DNA of 64,000 nt from Anas platyrhynchos (Eukaryota > Chordata > Aves > Anseriformes > Anatidae), in contig NC_092587.1 in assembly GCF_047663525.1 (NCBI RefSeq), forward strand, positions 203,946,001 through 204,010,000. Direction: 5' to 3'. Shown in pieces: positions 11,356-24,220 of this stretch (positions are counted from its first letter, which is position 1; every line of letters begins with the position of its first letter). The notes beneath the pieces are model-generated. The model was not told where the DNA came from, did no database searches, and was given only the letters and a program-made list of their open reading frames with translations. The translations under genes and the position numbers were made by a program.

Positions 11356-13494
11356 GTGAGTATCAGTAGTCCTCCAAAAGCATTAAATACTTCGTACTGG
11401 AGAGAGGAGGAGTGCAAGTCTCAAGTTTCCTGTCACGACTTTGACATTAATCGTTTGGTTGCTTTGATTAAGTCACATGTCATCTTTGCTTCCTGTCTGT
11501 AAAGCAGCTTGCTGCTTGTTCTGCTGCGAGTATTCTGAAGGAAACAATTCCAGAGTACTGGCTTCTTGGCACTTAAATAAATATGTATTTAAATGGATGC
11601 TTCTGTCACGGTATGTCCTTTGTGTACAGCTTCAGCTATCCCGCACCTTCCTGTTTGGATCATGATTGCAGGGAAAACAGAGGATGGAGACAAAAATATA
11701 TTTCTTTACATCTGTTTGAAGACCTTCTGTATAAATTGAAAAAGCTTCTTCTGAAAGAAACATTTCCCTCCCTTTGTATGGACAAATAATTCCTTCAGCT
11801 GCAAGGAGCCGTTGTATGGCATGCTGTGTTCCCCGGCAGGCATGAAAGCAGACCCTAACACCTCGAATCTGTCTCTTCTGCATTTATCCTCTCTCATCTG
11901 TAGTAACTAAAGCCTTTGTCGCGCCTAATAATTCACTCATTCTACTCGTCCTTCAGGCAGTTCAGGTTCTGTTTGCACAATTTAAAGCGTGTGAATAATA
12001 CCTATACAACATGTACACCTTTGTGTGATTTGCGTCGTTCTCTGAAGACTGCCCTCTGTGTTTCTGCTTCGTTGGAGATCTGGTACTAGAAAGTGCCAGA
12101 TATAATCACCTTCACTAATTTTATTGTGAATTTAAGCTAGTAAGTACTCTGGGGTGTTAAATTGTTGTTGGAGTAGGCGGCTTTGAGGTACTGGTATTCA
12201 AAAGGAGGGTTAATGCATGGGCAGATTAAGACAGCTGCATCCACTTGCTGTCTCCCTGTCCCAAATGTAAGCTGTTATTAATGAAGATATTTGCAGAAGC
12301 TGGAGGATCTAAAGAGTCACCTACTTTGCGAGCAAAATTTATTTATTTGCTTGTAGACACATATCTGTGAGAAAATCAGCACTCCGTAATGTACTGTCCA
12401 AAGCACCCTGTTTAAAAAAAAAAGAGAAGAAAGAGGAGACTGAATACAAATGCAGTTTTCTTTCTTTTGTGTCAAAAAGCTGTAGGTAGAGCCTGCTTCT
12501 AATATAATTCCTTCTACATCTAACTGTGTTTTTCTTTACCCCTGTTACTGTCCCTCAGGATCCTGCCTTAACCCTATTTTGATCTAAAGAAGTAATGTGC
12601 TCTGTGAATGGCTTTGTTTTCAGTCTCCAGTGATGGAGATTTTTTTCTGAAGGTGGTTGTTTGTGCCGACTTGCCCTGATCCTTTCTCTAACATTTTAGG
12701 AGATAAAGAGAATTGCTACGTTGACCTGTGAGTGATGTTAGTAACTTAAGAACATTTTGTGACCCATGTAGAAATGTGCTGTGACCTCAGGATAATTATT
12801 CTGGCACAGCTCAGTGAAAAAGCAGCAAAAAGTTGTTGTAAAACTATTGTCGAGTACTGAAAATTTAAATAAATTTAATTCTTAGAGACAGTAGGTGCAG
12901 TAGTCTGGGGCAGGAAGAACTGGGAATAGCTGTAGGATTCTTCTCTGCAGCTTCTGTTGTAAGCAAACTTTTAAGCCTGATTTTTGTTAATGATTTGATA
13001 TTTCAAAGTCAAATTTTAACCTGGATTCTCACCGTGTCATTGTTTTTTTTCTTCTTTTCATCTGCTTATTTTGAAAATGATTTGAGTAGAGTGCACTGAA
13101 TTTAAATGTACAAACCAGGAAGGATTTTCCAGTGGAAGCAGTAATGTGTGTGCCGTCACTTGGATTCGCTCGGGTGGTTTCAGCCAGCAGGAACTGTAGA
13201 GGAGGCAGCTTTGGCACCAGTAGAGGGAACAAAAGCACAGTGCGCAGAGCTGTTCTGGAGGAGTTTGATGGAGAAAGGTTTGTGAGGAGATTTTCAAAGC
13301 AAGCAATTCTGCTCTGACAGTGAAAGGGGAACGGATGCGTGAGGCTGGAACAGGTCAGGGTGATGAGGCGTGCTGGCTGAGACTCTCCCGTGCTGGAAGA
13401 GTGCGTGATTTTATTAATGTTGCTCTAAAGCTTCTCCAAATAGTCGAGTTTTGCTTTAATGGAGTAACGGACCTGGCTGTTTCCTTCTGCACAG
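11356..13494 (+). other. RSF1: RSF1 intron between exons F and G
   Basis: A 2.1-kb intron with donor GTGAGT and acceptor CCTTCTGCACAG. Short A- and T-rich runs only. No transposon or coding exon recognised. Confidence 0.8.
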
Positions 13495-13686
13495 AGAGCG
13501 GCGATTACACGGATTACAGCGATGACGATTACCTGGAAACCAGGAGGAGAAGATCAAGGCGGAATCAGAAGAGACAAGTTAACTACAAGGAAGATTCGGA
13601 AAGCGAGGGCTCCCAGAAAAGCGTCCGATATGGAAAGGAGTTGAGAAGAGTTCATAAACGCAGGCTCTCCACTTCGGACAGCGAAG
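13495..13686 (+). CDS. RSF1: RSF1 coding exon G
   Basis: A 192-bp exon encoding ESGDYTDYSDDDYLETRRRR, then SRRNQKRQVNYKEDSESEGS and RRVHKRRLSTSDSE. The blocks ETRRRRSRRNQKRQ and VHKRRLS are strongly conserved with mammalian RSF1. The acceptor has two overlapping AG choices (13493-94, 13495-96); only the first keeps the Glu codon and the reading frame. Ends phase 1 at GAAG/GTAAAA. Confidence 0.94.
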
Positions 13687-15112
13687 GTAAAAATGAGCAG
13701 TCCGTGATTGCAGGAGCTGCTGTATGTCAGCGTTAGCCCGAGGAGAAAACTCAGTGTAATTCTGAGGTGCCCAGGGAATTTTCTTGCTAGAGTTCCTTGA
13801 TGTTCCTCAGAAACTGTTTCCTTCTGAAACATTCCTCTGTGACACGCTGTTACAGTTACTTCTCAAAGCCTCTGCTGTCCCACGCCTGCCTTCTGGGTGG
13901 GATTTTCTGTGTCTGACTGCTGGGATGCTGACACTATCATTAGTGTAACTATTTGGCCACTTTTCCACTAAGAGGTCACAAAACATCCTCCTCTGAGCCT
14001 TTAAAGATTCTCTTTTGCGAGGCAAAGGCTGTTACCGCTTGTATTTGTGCCAGCCTACATTTCTCCCTGGCAGCTCAGCCTTTTTCAGTCCCTACTCGAC
14101 GTCCTGGTCGAAGGTGCTGTGCTAGGGGCAGGTGTCTCACCGGGTGCTGTCACAGAGGAAGCCTGATCCCACTAATATCTGTCACACCGTGAGCACCTGG
14201 CGTGCATAGAGCTGCCCTATTATCTCTCACAAAAACAACCACTGGCTTTGGGGCCTTTATGTTCTGGACGCCCTGCTCATGAGACAGCTTCTCAGAGACG
14301 CCAAGCCCTGCGGGGTGCAGTGGATGCCAGGGCTCCTCAGAAAATCTCTGCAGGCCTCTGACTTGTAGGTAAGTTTGGGAAGTGCTGGCCCGAGTTTACA
14401 GCCTGCTACAGGATCCTCTTCCCTGAAGGGAAACAAGGACGTAAAGCCTTGAAAACTCGATCCTCGATACGCAGTCTGCCCTCAGAAATTGGATGTGCAG
14501 GCTGCCTGCTAAAAACCTGTCGGGTCTTTGGTGGCCGAGGGTCTTGCTGCCTGCATCGTGACTTCAAACACGGCCTGCCTGATGGGGTCTGTCCTGCACG
14601 AAAGCCCAGTTTGCCAAAAAAAGGCCTCCTGTTAAAGGGCAGCAACCTTCTGGGGGCATTTAAGTGGTGTCATATACTTGGAAAGAAGTTGTGTACGGGG
14701 GTAGTATAGCTGCATGCAAGGATATATATATTTTTTATATATTTTGAAGATAGTGCAGCCATTATTTGGGCCCTCAGTTTCTGGAAGGGTGTAAAATAGG
14801 TGTTGCGAGATAGGGATGTATTTGTGTGTCATTCCTGACACGCAGTTACCACCCAGGGGTGTTTACACCAGCCTCCAGAGCCTCTGGTACTTCTCAGACC
14901 CAAAACAGAACAGCAACAGCTCGTTTATTTCTTTAAAATGAAAAAGCAAGCACGCATTTTGCTGTGGTTGGGGACTGAGGAAGGAGCCTGGATGTGCGGG
15001 GTGAGAGAGGGGCGTCTTTTTGTTGAGGGTGAAAGATGAGAGGACAGGAACGCGTTGGCTGTTGCGCGTGCGCCCCCTTTGCTAATGGCTTTAAGTCTGC
15101 TGCTCGTTGCAG
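13687..15112 (+). other. RSF1: RSF1 last intron
   Basis: A 1.4-kb intron, donor GTAAAA, acceptor CTCGTTGCAG. It is more GC-rich than the upstream introns. No repeat family recognised. Confidence 0.8.
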
Positions 15113-15690
15113 AGAGCTACACGTCCAAGAACTCGGAAGACGACGATTCCACGAAGGAGTCCAAGCGCTTGATTCGAAAACGGCGGCGGAGCACGGACGA
15201 CTACTCCGAGGAGGAAGGAGAGGACGAGGAAGACGAGGAGAGGCCGGTCCGCAAACGGCTGAACCGGATCGAAACGGACGACGAAGACACCGGCGAGAAC
15301 GCCGCCAACGCCGCCGCGGAGAACCCCGCGCCTGCCAGCAAGCTGCCGGCACCCCAGGCTCCCCAAGACAACACCAAGAAGCACTGCTACCGGATAGAAA
15401 GCGACGAAGAAGATGACTTCGAGAACGTAGGGAAAGTGGAGAGCCCTTTGGACTACAGCCTGGTGGACTTGCCTTCCACCAACGGACAGAGCCCAGGTAA
15501 AACCATTGAGAACTTGATCGGCAAACCCGGTGAGAAGACCCAGGCCCCCAAGGACAGCACGGCCAGCGCCAGCCTGGCGCCCAACGGGACGGGGAGCGGG
15601 CAGGAAGCGGTAGGGCCGGAGGAAGACGAAGACGAACTCTTGAGAGTGACTGACCTTGTTGATTACGTCTGTAACAGTGAACAGTTATAA
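15113..15690 (+). CDS. RSF1: RSF1 terminal coding exon
   Basis: A 578-bp coding part of the last exon: 192 codons including TAA at 15688-15690, plus the end of a split Glu codon. It encodes ESYTSKNSEDDDSTKESKRL, a basic/acidic mix, an Ala/Pro-rich low-complexity section (ENAANAAAENPAPASKLPAP), the conserved YRIESDEEDDFENVGKVESP, and the C-terminus ELLRVTDLVDYVCNSEQL. The Ala/Pro-rich part is the region least like mammals and is much more GC-rich than the surrounding introns. Confidence 0.96.
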
Positions 15691-16365
15691 GACTTCCATT
15701 TTTGTGCTAATTTATTCCACGGTAGCTCATACCAGCGGGCCAGTTATTAAAAGCTGTTTTATTTTTCCTAGAGAATTCTCCACTACAGTATCACTTTTTA
15801 GAAGCAAGAATTTCACCAGTTCTGCAGTCTTTCTGTGAAGTGACCAGTTTTGAACTTTGAAGAAGAATTGCTGTAAATTCCCTCTTCCCCCCTCCCCCCT
15901 TCTCCTTCCAAGTCCATGGTCCTGGGTAATTTCACTCACAAAAACCTTATAACAACAAGAGATTTGTATATTTTTGACTTTATATTTCCTGAGTGCATAC
16001 AAATTTGTGGAAATGGGTGGCCTAAGAAAGCATTCCAAATCGGTCAGGGCCCAAACCGGAACTGGGGTGGGTTTGGCTCACGGGGTGGGGGGATGCAGAA
16101 GCACTTGTGCTTTAGCTTTTTCATATGAGATATATATTATATTTAAATGTTCACAACTTAGATTACAACTTAACAGACAGTCTCAAAATTAATGTCTGTA
16201 CTGTCGCATTTTGTGAGTTGTAGGTTAACATACCATAGCTCATTTTAGTAATCACCTTCATGGAAGCAGTTTGATTTTAATACTGGAGGCAAACAGAATT
16301 ACTAGAGGCCAAGAAGGTACCATAAACAAGAACTCTGCTATCCATTATGACTTGCAGACTTTCCT

Positions 16366-16371
16366 AATAAA
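16366..16371 (+). promoter_or_regulatory. RSF1: Candidate proximal poly(A) signal of RSF1
   Basis: A canonical AATAAA about 675 bp after the stop codon, in an AT-rich stretch followed by T/G-rich sequence. A second one lies at 16706-16711. Use of either would give a short 3'UTR isoform (inference). Confidence 0.4.
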
Positions 16372-19300
16372 CATCCTTTAAAGTGTTTGTACAGTAAAGT
16401 GTACTGTAATGAAGTTTTTGACAGCCGAAACACGCTAGCGATGAATTCACGAGGCGATCTCACGCAGAGCCCGCCAGACGATCTTCGATGCCCGGTGTCT
16501 AGAGGGAGGACGCGTTGATACGAAGTTAGTCTGTAAGTTGGAAGGCATCCTGACGTGCTGCAACCGTTGACAGACAAAAGAACCCTGCCGTAGCTGCCTG
16601 GCCACTTGCGTTTCACCTTCTGTCGGAGTATTGTGAACGAAATGTGTTTGTACAAACTGCGTTGCCCACAGAATTACAGCGCATCAAAGGATTGAGGGAT
16701 TTTCAAATAAACCGTGACTGGTCCATTCATGTCCTTAATATCTACTTCAAATTGAAGTAAACAAATGGAACAGTTTTCCTTTTGGAGGTTTTCTGTTTTG
16801 GGGTTTGTGTGTGTTTTTTGTTTTGATTTTACTTATCTGCCTGGATGTATTAGCAGGTTTTGAATGTAGTGTCGGCCTTTGGCCATTAGGATTTTCTTAA
16901 AATACATTTTAATAATTGCCATGTGACCAACTGATTTCAAGAAGGCAGTGTTTCTGAGAGAAAACGCTTGACTCCAAGACATCTCGTCACCTTTTGAGTG
17001 GGCGTGAAGTGATATGTGCTTTTATTCACAAAAAAAAACAACAAAAAAAGGATATTACAAAAGAAAAAACCATCATGGGGCACATAAGAAAGAGCAGAGC
17101 TGAAATTTGTTTTGGGTAGCATTGAGTTTTCTCGTTGTTGTGAATTAAGATGCAGGCTGTAGCGTTTGTACATGTTGTAGCTCCCAGACAGCTCAGACAG
17201 ATCTGCCAAGCGTTGAAATCCAAAAAGGTCACATCTATTAATCCTTTCGCTCTGAGATTTGGATTTTTGACTGGTGTTTATGTCCGTTGCCGGCAATGGA
17301 TGCACCAAAACTGCTGCTGCCACTGAGGAGTGAGTTCTCCTTTCCTGCCCCACCTGATTCCCTTCCATTGTATTGTATTTACTAGTCAGTCATTGAGCAC
17401 TTCTGTTTTCTTGTGATGAAACCGGCATTAGGCCTTTACTAAATACCTCTCTAGGAAACCTAGGGCCCGAACACCTGCCTTCTGGCCTCGGGACTCTTCT
17501 TTCTGTTGCCCACCTCCCTCGCCACAAGTTCGGCCGGAGAAATTGCTCTCTAAATGAATTCAATGCCATTAAGACGAAATATTTTTCCACCTTACCAACT
17601 CTTAACAGTTTTCGTGAGCAGACATCAAGACAGGATAGTGAAAAGCCACAGAAGTTCAGAACATTTTTAAAAGCTTTTGTAGCATTTGGGCTCCCAGGGC
17701 TTTGTCTTTGCCTAGGCGATGCCCAAATGTAGCACTTCCGCGTTTCTAATGCACTCGTGTTTTAAAACAAGCAAGAACAGATGGCTTCCACTCTTTAATG
17801 TTAATAATTGCTAAGTGGTTCTAATATTTGCAGTGCAAACTGGCTGATTCCCGTCCAGCCACACGGTGCGACCGGCGATTTCTCATCTCTTTTGGCAGTG
17901 CCATAATCTGTCCCGCTGCCAGGCGGAGCCTGTTAGTGTCCGATGGGTGCTGTAGTGAATGTTCTTGCTTCTAGAGGCAGCCCAAATGTTAACTAATTAG
18001 TGAGTAACTAATTGTGAATGTGGGAAAACACCAAGGAGCTCTAACACCGAATTTACCGACCGGGAGAAAATGGAGCGCTGCGTTAGGGAGTGGTGTAAAA
18101 GCAGGAGAGGCCAGAAAGCAGAAGCTGAAGCTTAAATCAGGAGCGCCGAGTTTTATAAGTGTGGGAAGACAACGTGTTGCGAGGTTTGACTGTCTGTAGG
18201 TCGCCAGGAAAGCCAACTCTTCGGTCTTCTCAGAAGCCACCTTTGATATCTGAGAGAGCTTCGTCCCCCAGGATCCGGAGCTCTCCCTTAGGCGAGTTTG
18301 TGCGAGTGAAATCTGCCAAAATGTCCTGGAAAGGCTAATGTTTTAAAACTTACCTTTTCTCTCCTTTCTGAGGCTTCCTGCTTGCTGGGAAACGTGCGAT
18401 CTGTTTGGGAAGTTGTTTCCAGGCCTGAGGCCAGCTGGCTGCCACGCGGGGTTCGTGCCGTTGCGTTACGTTGTGTGGGGTCGTTCCCCGGGTGTTTCGG
18501 TGTCTGCACCTTGTGCTCTTCTGTCCTCGTCCTGTGATCAGAGGTTAAATGTCTGAAGTTTGAGCCTCAGGTAGACCTGGAGAGGTGGAAATGCGTGGGG
18601 AGCGGGCATTGTTGTGTGCCACAAAGCGGTGCGATGGCGAGTTCTCATCCCACAGACAGCTCATTGGGTTGAGACAGAAAACGTGTGGTGTGGCTGCCCC
18701 ACAGTAAGGAAATCGGGGCAGTAACCGAGCCAGAAGGCTGCCAGAATTAAGAGCTCAAAATTTCACCGCTGTTGCTGTCTTTAATAATCAAATCTCTTAA
18801 ACTCGAGCATATCCTTGATTTAAAAATGGAAAACAGCATCACCAAGCTACCAAAAACCCTTTGGTGTTGAAATTCTGTAGGAAGATCAGTGCTGAACAAA
18901 CCAGCTCTGAGCTCTTCCATAGCTTGCCTTCCTAGATACTAATTCTGTTATAAAATAACTGCATCTTCCTGATTTTTTTTAATGAAAGGATTGCTCTGTT
19001 CTACCAGCACTTGAGAGAAACAGATGCTTTTTTTCTAAATTGCTCACCTTCAAGATTTCTTTGGATTAAAATCTCAGTCACTCTTCGTATAGTGGGAGCT
19101 AAAGGCTTGGGGGGACTTGTTGTCTGCTCACTTCTAATGTCTAATCACTGTCTGAACGCTTTGAGAGATCTTACTCTAAGAACCTCAAGGCAAAAATGTG
19201 TGTTCCCAAAAGAGAAACTGTATGGTAGCGGTGCACTTGTTCTGATTTATCTGAATATTCATCATTTGAACTCCGTTGGTCTCTGGATGCTGCAATCATT

Positions 19301-21123
19301 TAATGATTTAATAGTTCTCTGTCGGGGTGTCCCTTCCTTACCTCTTTTCAGGCGCTTACAACTTGGTGTGCGATGCTCTTCAGTAGGAAGGCCTGGTCTC
19401 AGCTTCCAAGTCATTGCTTCAATTTGTGTATTTCACAAACTTCCTTTATGAAAAGTAAATGAGGATTTTTTTTTTATTTTTTTTTTGTGGCACCTGTTTT
19501 CTTAATTCACTTTGTACCCAGCAATTTAAAGAAATGATGGCAGTAATCCTAGCCCCCAGACCCGATCTGAGCAAGAGATTTGTGTCACCTAGGTCAAACC
19601 GTGCTAGGTAGGCGCTGAGGGTTGATTTGGGAGCTGTGCAGTGCCTACTCACAGGCTTGTGCTGTGGATGTGATGTGCCATGCACACCCCTGTTTGCATT
19701 TGAAGTTTGGTACCTGTTTGCATTTGAAGCATGCTTCCAATTCACTGAGTATATCAAATCCTTTAACGTATAGAGAGAAAATAGCAAATACCTGAGCACA
19801 GTAACTTTCTGGGAAACGAAACGTGTTGAATATGGTGGGGGAAACTCCAGCACTTCGTGTGAGAAGAGCACAATTCTGCAATTCCTAGAGCATTTAAAGC
19901 CTCTGTAGGAGCGTTTAGGACTGTGGTCTGAGATAAGGATGTGCAGGATCAAGGCCGCATCTCCCGGTTGTCTTATTTTTCTTCCCCCCCTTCTGTAACA
20001 GGTGGGGCAGGGACTAGATCGCTTTGAATGCTGTAAGACAGGAAATAAATACATCAGAAACAACACTTTTTTTTTTTCAGCGTATACCGATGTAAGAAAA
20101 AATCTAAATGACTCATTTTTGATGCTTTATAGAGTTGGGTACCCAATCTGAGCCCTCATGGAAGGCTCTGGCTTCAGAAATGTTTCTGAGTTGAAAACGA
20201 TCTCTGAAGCTGGACCCCCGGCAATTGGGGTGTTGAAGATTTCTTGTCATTGCTGAAAACCTGCATCACTTACTGAGCTCTTATTTTAGATTAGGTGTTA
20301 ACTAAATGAGATAGTTCCAAACGGCAAAAAAAACGCGTGCTTGGGAATTGATTGTCCCAACGCTTCAGAGTAATTTAACTTATTTTGTATATTGCAAAAG
20401 ATGTATATTGCTTAGTATGACACTTAAAAAAAGAAAAAAAAAAGATTGTGTACAGCTTCTGGAGGAGAGAACAGAACACTCTAAAGTAGATGAGAAGTTT
20501 TTATAATCGAGTTATGCGGTGTAAAGGCTCCAGATGTAACTGCAATTAAAAGGAAGTCCCACCACTTGGGTTTTCGACTATCATTTTGTAAATGCTGGCA
20601 CCCCACCCCTGAGCTTCTGAGCAGGAGAGGGGACAATATAGTAGTTAGAGAGGACACAGGCTCAAGGAAGGCAGCTGTGTCTGCAGATAGATCTCCAATT
20701 GCTACAGATAACCCCAAAGGTTCCTAAGGAAAACCGAAGGGCGGAGCTGCTCTGGCCCTTGGGTTGGTTTACTTGTGCACTTTGCAGCACTTTGTGTACA
20801 GTCAGTCTCACCGCTTCCCCAGGTGCAGACCGAGTCGCTTTCCCCTGCTGCCGGGGCGCTCTTCCAGCGGCAGCAGGAGGTGGGGAATGGGTGGAGGCAA
20901 GCGGAGTGGCAAAACGGGGACGCAAACCCCCACAATTTGCAAGAAAGGCCCCAAAATCTGCTTCCGACTTGCCCTTTAAAGACTAGAAGGTCTCCATTGA
21001 GAGACTCATCCCGGTGCCCTCCTCTTCTCACCCTGACCTTCAAATCAAGACTAAAAAAAAATCCACTCATGGCCTCTTCCCTCGAGGGAACCGTTCCGCC
21101 AGCGCAGCGTGGATGCGGAGGGA

Positions 21124-21215
21124 ATTAGGATGGGTCCACGGAAATTAGGATGGGTCCGCAGAAATTAATTAGGATGGGTCTGCAGAAATTAATTAGGATA
21201 GGTCCGCAGAGACCC
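21124..21215 (+). repeat. Short minisatellite in RSF1 3'UTR
   Basis: Four tandem copies of a 20-25 bp unit with core TTAGGATGGGTCCGCAGAAA. Copies differ by the presence of an extra AATT and a few substitutions (CCACGG, CTGCAG, ATAGG). If the 3'UTR call is right, the array is transcribed. Confidence 0.85.
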
Positions 21216-22642
21216 ATGGTGGCTGCCCCTGGTTGGAGGCCGCGCAGTTTGCTTTGTTGTTCGCTCCTCATCTCGTGTCCCGTGCAGCTGAGGGGTAGGT
21301 TAGCCCGGCAGAACCTGGCTGAAATGATTCCAAGGGGATAAAGTCCTGCTAAAACACCATAGGGCCTAGTCACCAGTGCACCATTTGGTAGTTCGAGCAA
21401 TTAAAAGTCCTTAATGGATACTAATCTGCTGCTCCAGTCAGTGGTAGCGACAGAGATCCCATCGTAACTCCACGCCTCGTTTAGTTTGCCGTTTCATACT
21501 CTTTATATGGACTCTCAAACCTTGTACAGAACCCGACGCTCTCCTCATGAAAATGGTACTCCCCCTTTTAATTGTGTTGAAATGCTTCGCTTTTAACGCC
21601 AACCGGGTCGCTGGTTCCTCCCTGTGTCGCACAGCCCACCCCAAAAGACCCGCAGTGGCCCCGAGGTGGTGTTTGGAAGGCAGAAGGTCGCTGCTGTCGG
21701 CGTGCACAACGGGTCTGAAGCAGCGCAGAGGTTTTAGAGAGCTGCTGGACAAAGGCTGGGTGTGTTTGCTGACAGCACAGACCAGGTTACTTGCTTGTAG
21801 GATGATCCTCCAACCTCTTGCGAGAATTAGATCCGAACTGCCAGACAGGTCTCTTAAAAAATAAGATTATTACGGAATTTAAGAGAGACGTACATGAAAT
21901 ACAGCTTTGTCTTACTCCCGCGGGCTGTTTGCATGGTGGCAAAGAAAACCTTGGGTTCCTTAAAAGCGGTCCCGTCACCGTTGGCCTCAGTTTTGGTTCC
22001 TTTCCCTGGAGAGTTGACACGGTGACATCCCACCGAGCTCCTCGCAGAATTTCACAAGTTTCACAAGTCCCAAACCTCGCTGTCCGATCCCTCGGGTCGC
22101 AGCAGAGGGAAAGGACCGAGGAGACGCACGCTGCGTGTGTGGGAGCTGGAAAAAAAAATAAAACAACCACAAAAACTGGAAGCGTTCTTCTCGTTGCACA
22201 TAAATCGGGTGGTGCTTGCACTGTCTTCCCTCCCCCCCCCTTCCCACCGCTGATACCGCACGCCAAGCACGCGATGAAAACTTTTCCCAAATGGAAGAAG
22301 TCACGGTGGCCTCAGTGCTCGAAGGGTTAACTGCAGTTTAACAACAGCTGATGTTTTTAGATTCGCAGTACACAACTGTTTAAATACTGTATTCCTTGTA
22401 TATGAAGTAAAAAAAAAAAAAAAAAAAAAATGAAAATGTTACGGCTGGTGCCAATATTTTTGTTAATGAATTGTTCAGCGTTGTCTCACTACAGTCCTCT
22501 GGTCAGAACTCTTTGTGTATAAGCTGGGCCTGAAGCCATTTTATAGCTCGCAGGCCTAATTGTGTAACTTTTCTTTCATAATGTTTTTGTTATAATATCT
22601 ACTGTCATTTCTTTCATATAAATATGACATGTAAATTGTCAT

Positions 22643-22648
22643 AATAAA
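22643..22648 (+). promoter_or_regulatory. RSF1: Likely distal poly(A) signal of RSF1
   Basis: AATAAA in the AT-rich context CATAATAAAAAGAG. Downstream sequence becomes GC-richer and loses UTR character, so cleavage is inferred near 22660-22670. Confidence 0.55.
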
Positions 22649-22665
22649 AAGAGAAATTGAAATAA

Positions 22666-24099
22666 CCCGACCTGCCAAGCATGCTGTGTGGTGAAGCCGC
22701 TGCCTCTCCTTGCCACAGGAATGGAGAACCCGTCTTTTATCCCGATTCGGTCAAAATTGAGTTTTCCTTTCTCTGCCCTGACGATGGGGAAGAGCTGATG
22801 GAGCTCGGCGTTTGCCTCGTGCTACAACACTTGGGTTTCTTCACACTGCAGTGGGGAATTCTTAATGAGCTGAGCTCGTTTAATTACGCCAAGACGTGTA
22901 AAACCACTACACATCTGCCTGCAGAGAAGCACTAAAAACATATTTAATACTCAATATTTTTTTTTTATTTAAGTATTTAAGTATTCAATATTTTTTTTTC
23001 CTGGTGTCTGGTTATAGTTGAGCTACTGCATGTCCCTGCGGCAGCGAGAAATTGCTGCGAACCGAATCCTCTTGCTGGAAATGAAATGCCAAAATCTTAC
23101 GTTTGTATTTTTAACAGCTTCTGAGCCGTGATTCTGATCATCTTGGGGTAAATGCTGAAGTCTGAACTGGCCACCCTGCAACGGGCAGTGCCGGGGAGAG
23201 AAACGGGTTCCCTCGGGTGGCGAGTCCCACAGGGTGTCCTAAGGCATCCTTCACCAACCTGGGATGGAACCTGCCTCTCTCCGCTGGCCCTAAACACAGC
23301 CCGGGCTGCCTGAAGCACTCCTGGACATCCACTGCCCAGACATCAGCGTGGAGGTGGCTCCCAAAGTGCTTTTTTAAGCTCTTACAGCTGAGGAAAAAGG
23401 GTTTTGAGTGGTGCCGTACCAGTTCATTTGTGAACGTGAGGAACGTCTGCCTACTCACCCCAAGCTTCTGTTAGATTCAAGGCTTGGTGCTGGGTTGTAA
23501 AGCATCTGGATCTTGTAAATTAGGAGAATGTGGCTTTCTGCTCCTCCTGAAGCCCTCAGCCTCAAAAGCAGCTTCCCAACCTGGGCTTAAACCGTGCTTC
23601 ATCCTGTTTGCTCCTGGAGGAGTGGTCTGCAACACAAGAGAAACTCACGCTGGCGTGCTGGAGGAGAAATGAACTCAGCTCACCCCACCGCCTGCTGCAG
23701 TCTCATCTGTGTTTGTGGACAAGTGGTAGGATTTCGTTTCCAGATGAGCACTTCAGTAATTCCTTGGCATGACGAACTTGCAGATGGTTTCCTCATCTAC
23801 TGCTGCTGGCATTTTATTTGCTCTGTTCTAGCGATGCTTAAATTTCACCTCGTTGTGGAAGTCTCTCTGATTTCTGTCAAGGTGATTATCTGTGTGAATT
23901 ACAACGATCTGCATAATTAAGAGTCCAAAATGGGTGGGAGTGGCTGAGGAGCTTTCCAAAGCACTCAAAAGGCTCAGCGTAGAAGAGCTGCGTATGTTCT
24001 TGTTCCTGCTGGCTTCTTCACACGATTTCTTTTTCCAGAATATGCTGCTTCGCCTCTTCGCTGTCCAAGATTAGGACTAGAAAAGTCCAGAGAAGAAAA
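22666..24099. other. Intergenic region after RSF1
   Basis: No gene recognised. An imperfect direct repeat containing T-runs and TTTAAGTA lies at 22946-22998. The open frames here (for example 23138-23458) lack any recognisable protein similarity. Confidence 0.6.
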
Positions 24100-24104
24100 A
24101 ATGT

Positions 24105-24220
24105 TCAGTGTTTTGCAGGAAAAGTTTTTCAGTGTTCAAAAGGATTTGGATAATTTTTGGGTAGCCCTGAAGTGGTCAGGCTGTTGGACTTGATCTTTGA
24201 TGGTCCTTTCCAACTGAACT
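24105..24220 (+). mobile_element. CR1 retrotransposon 3' end (forward)
   Basis: The stretch GGTCAGGCTGTTGGACTTGA through TGATGGTCCTTTCCAACTGA is the diagnostic 3' end of avian CR1 LINEs. Only about 110 bp survives (5'-truncated, as is usual). It runs directly into the pentanucleotide array that follows. Confidence 0.85.

Larger units (their letters stand above)
1..22665 (+). other. RSF1: RSF1 gene, 3' part (remodeling and spacing factor 1), cut by window start
   Basis: RSF1 is the large histone-binding subunit that pairs with the ISWI ATPase SNF2H (SMARCA5) in the nuclear RSF complex, which assembles and spaces nucleosomes. Eight exons with matching phases join into a 505-codon frame (504 residues plus stop). 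It ends in VTDLVDYVCNSEQL, the vertebrate RSF1 C-terminus as I know it. The first exon encodes KLLCEKLEEQ, which in mammals directly follows the PHD finger, so the PHD finger and everything N-terminal lie outside the window. The protein seen here has no enzymatic domain. It alternates acidic Ser/Asp/Glu stretches with Arg/Lys clusters, with many casein-kinase-2-like sites. Exons total 1515 bp; introns run from 1.2 to 3.6 kb. The 3'UTR is about 7 kb. Identity rests on protein similarity recalled from knowledge, not on a search. Confidence 0.95.
15691..22665 (+). other. RSF1: RSF1 3'UTR, about 7 kb
   Basis: No coding exon follows the RSF1 stop until CLNS1A, and mammalian RSF1 also has a multi-kilobase 3'UTR. 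The most likely end is just after AATAAA at 22643-22648, which sits in an AT-rich, UTR-like context. Earlier AATAAA signals at 16366-16371 and 16706-16711, and others, could produce shorter transcripts. Features inside: a 16-bp direct repeat near 19689-19730 (CTGTTTGCATTTGAAG twice), a minisatellite at 21124-21215, and A-runs near 20434 and 22410-22431. Open frames here are chance; none is conserved-looking. Confidence 0.65.

Noticed and set aside
13132..13317. Possible extra RSF1 exon just before exon G
   Set aside because: No fitting acceptor/donor pair with the right phase, and exons F and G already join in frame to known RSF1 sequence.
19446..20066. 206-codon minus-strand open frame
   Set aside because: Antisense in the RSF1 3'UTR, no domain, starts in a poly-A/T region; looks like chance.
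21787..22330. Overlapping open frames of about 170 codons on both strands
   Set aside because: Opposite-strand pair in the RSF1 3'UTR with no recognisable similarity; the GC-richer patch explains the lack of stops.
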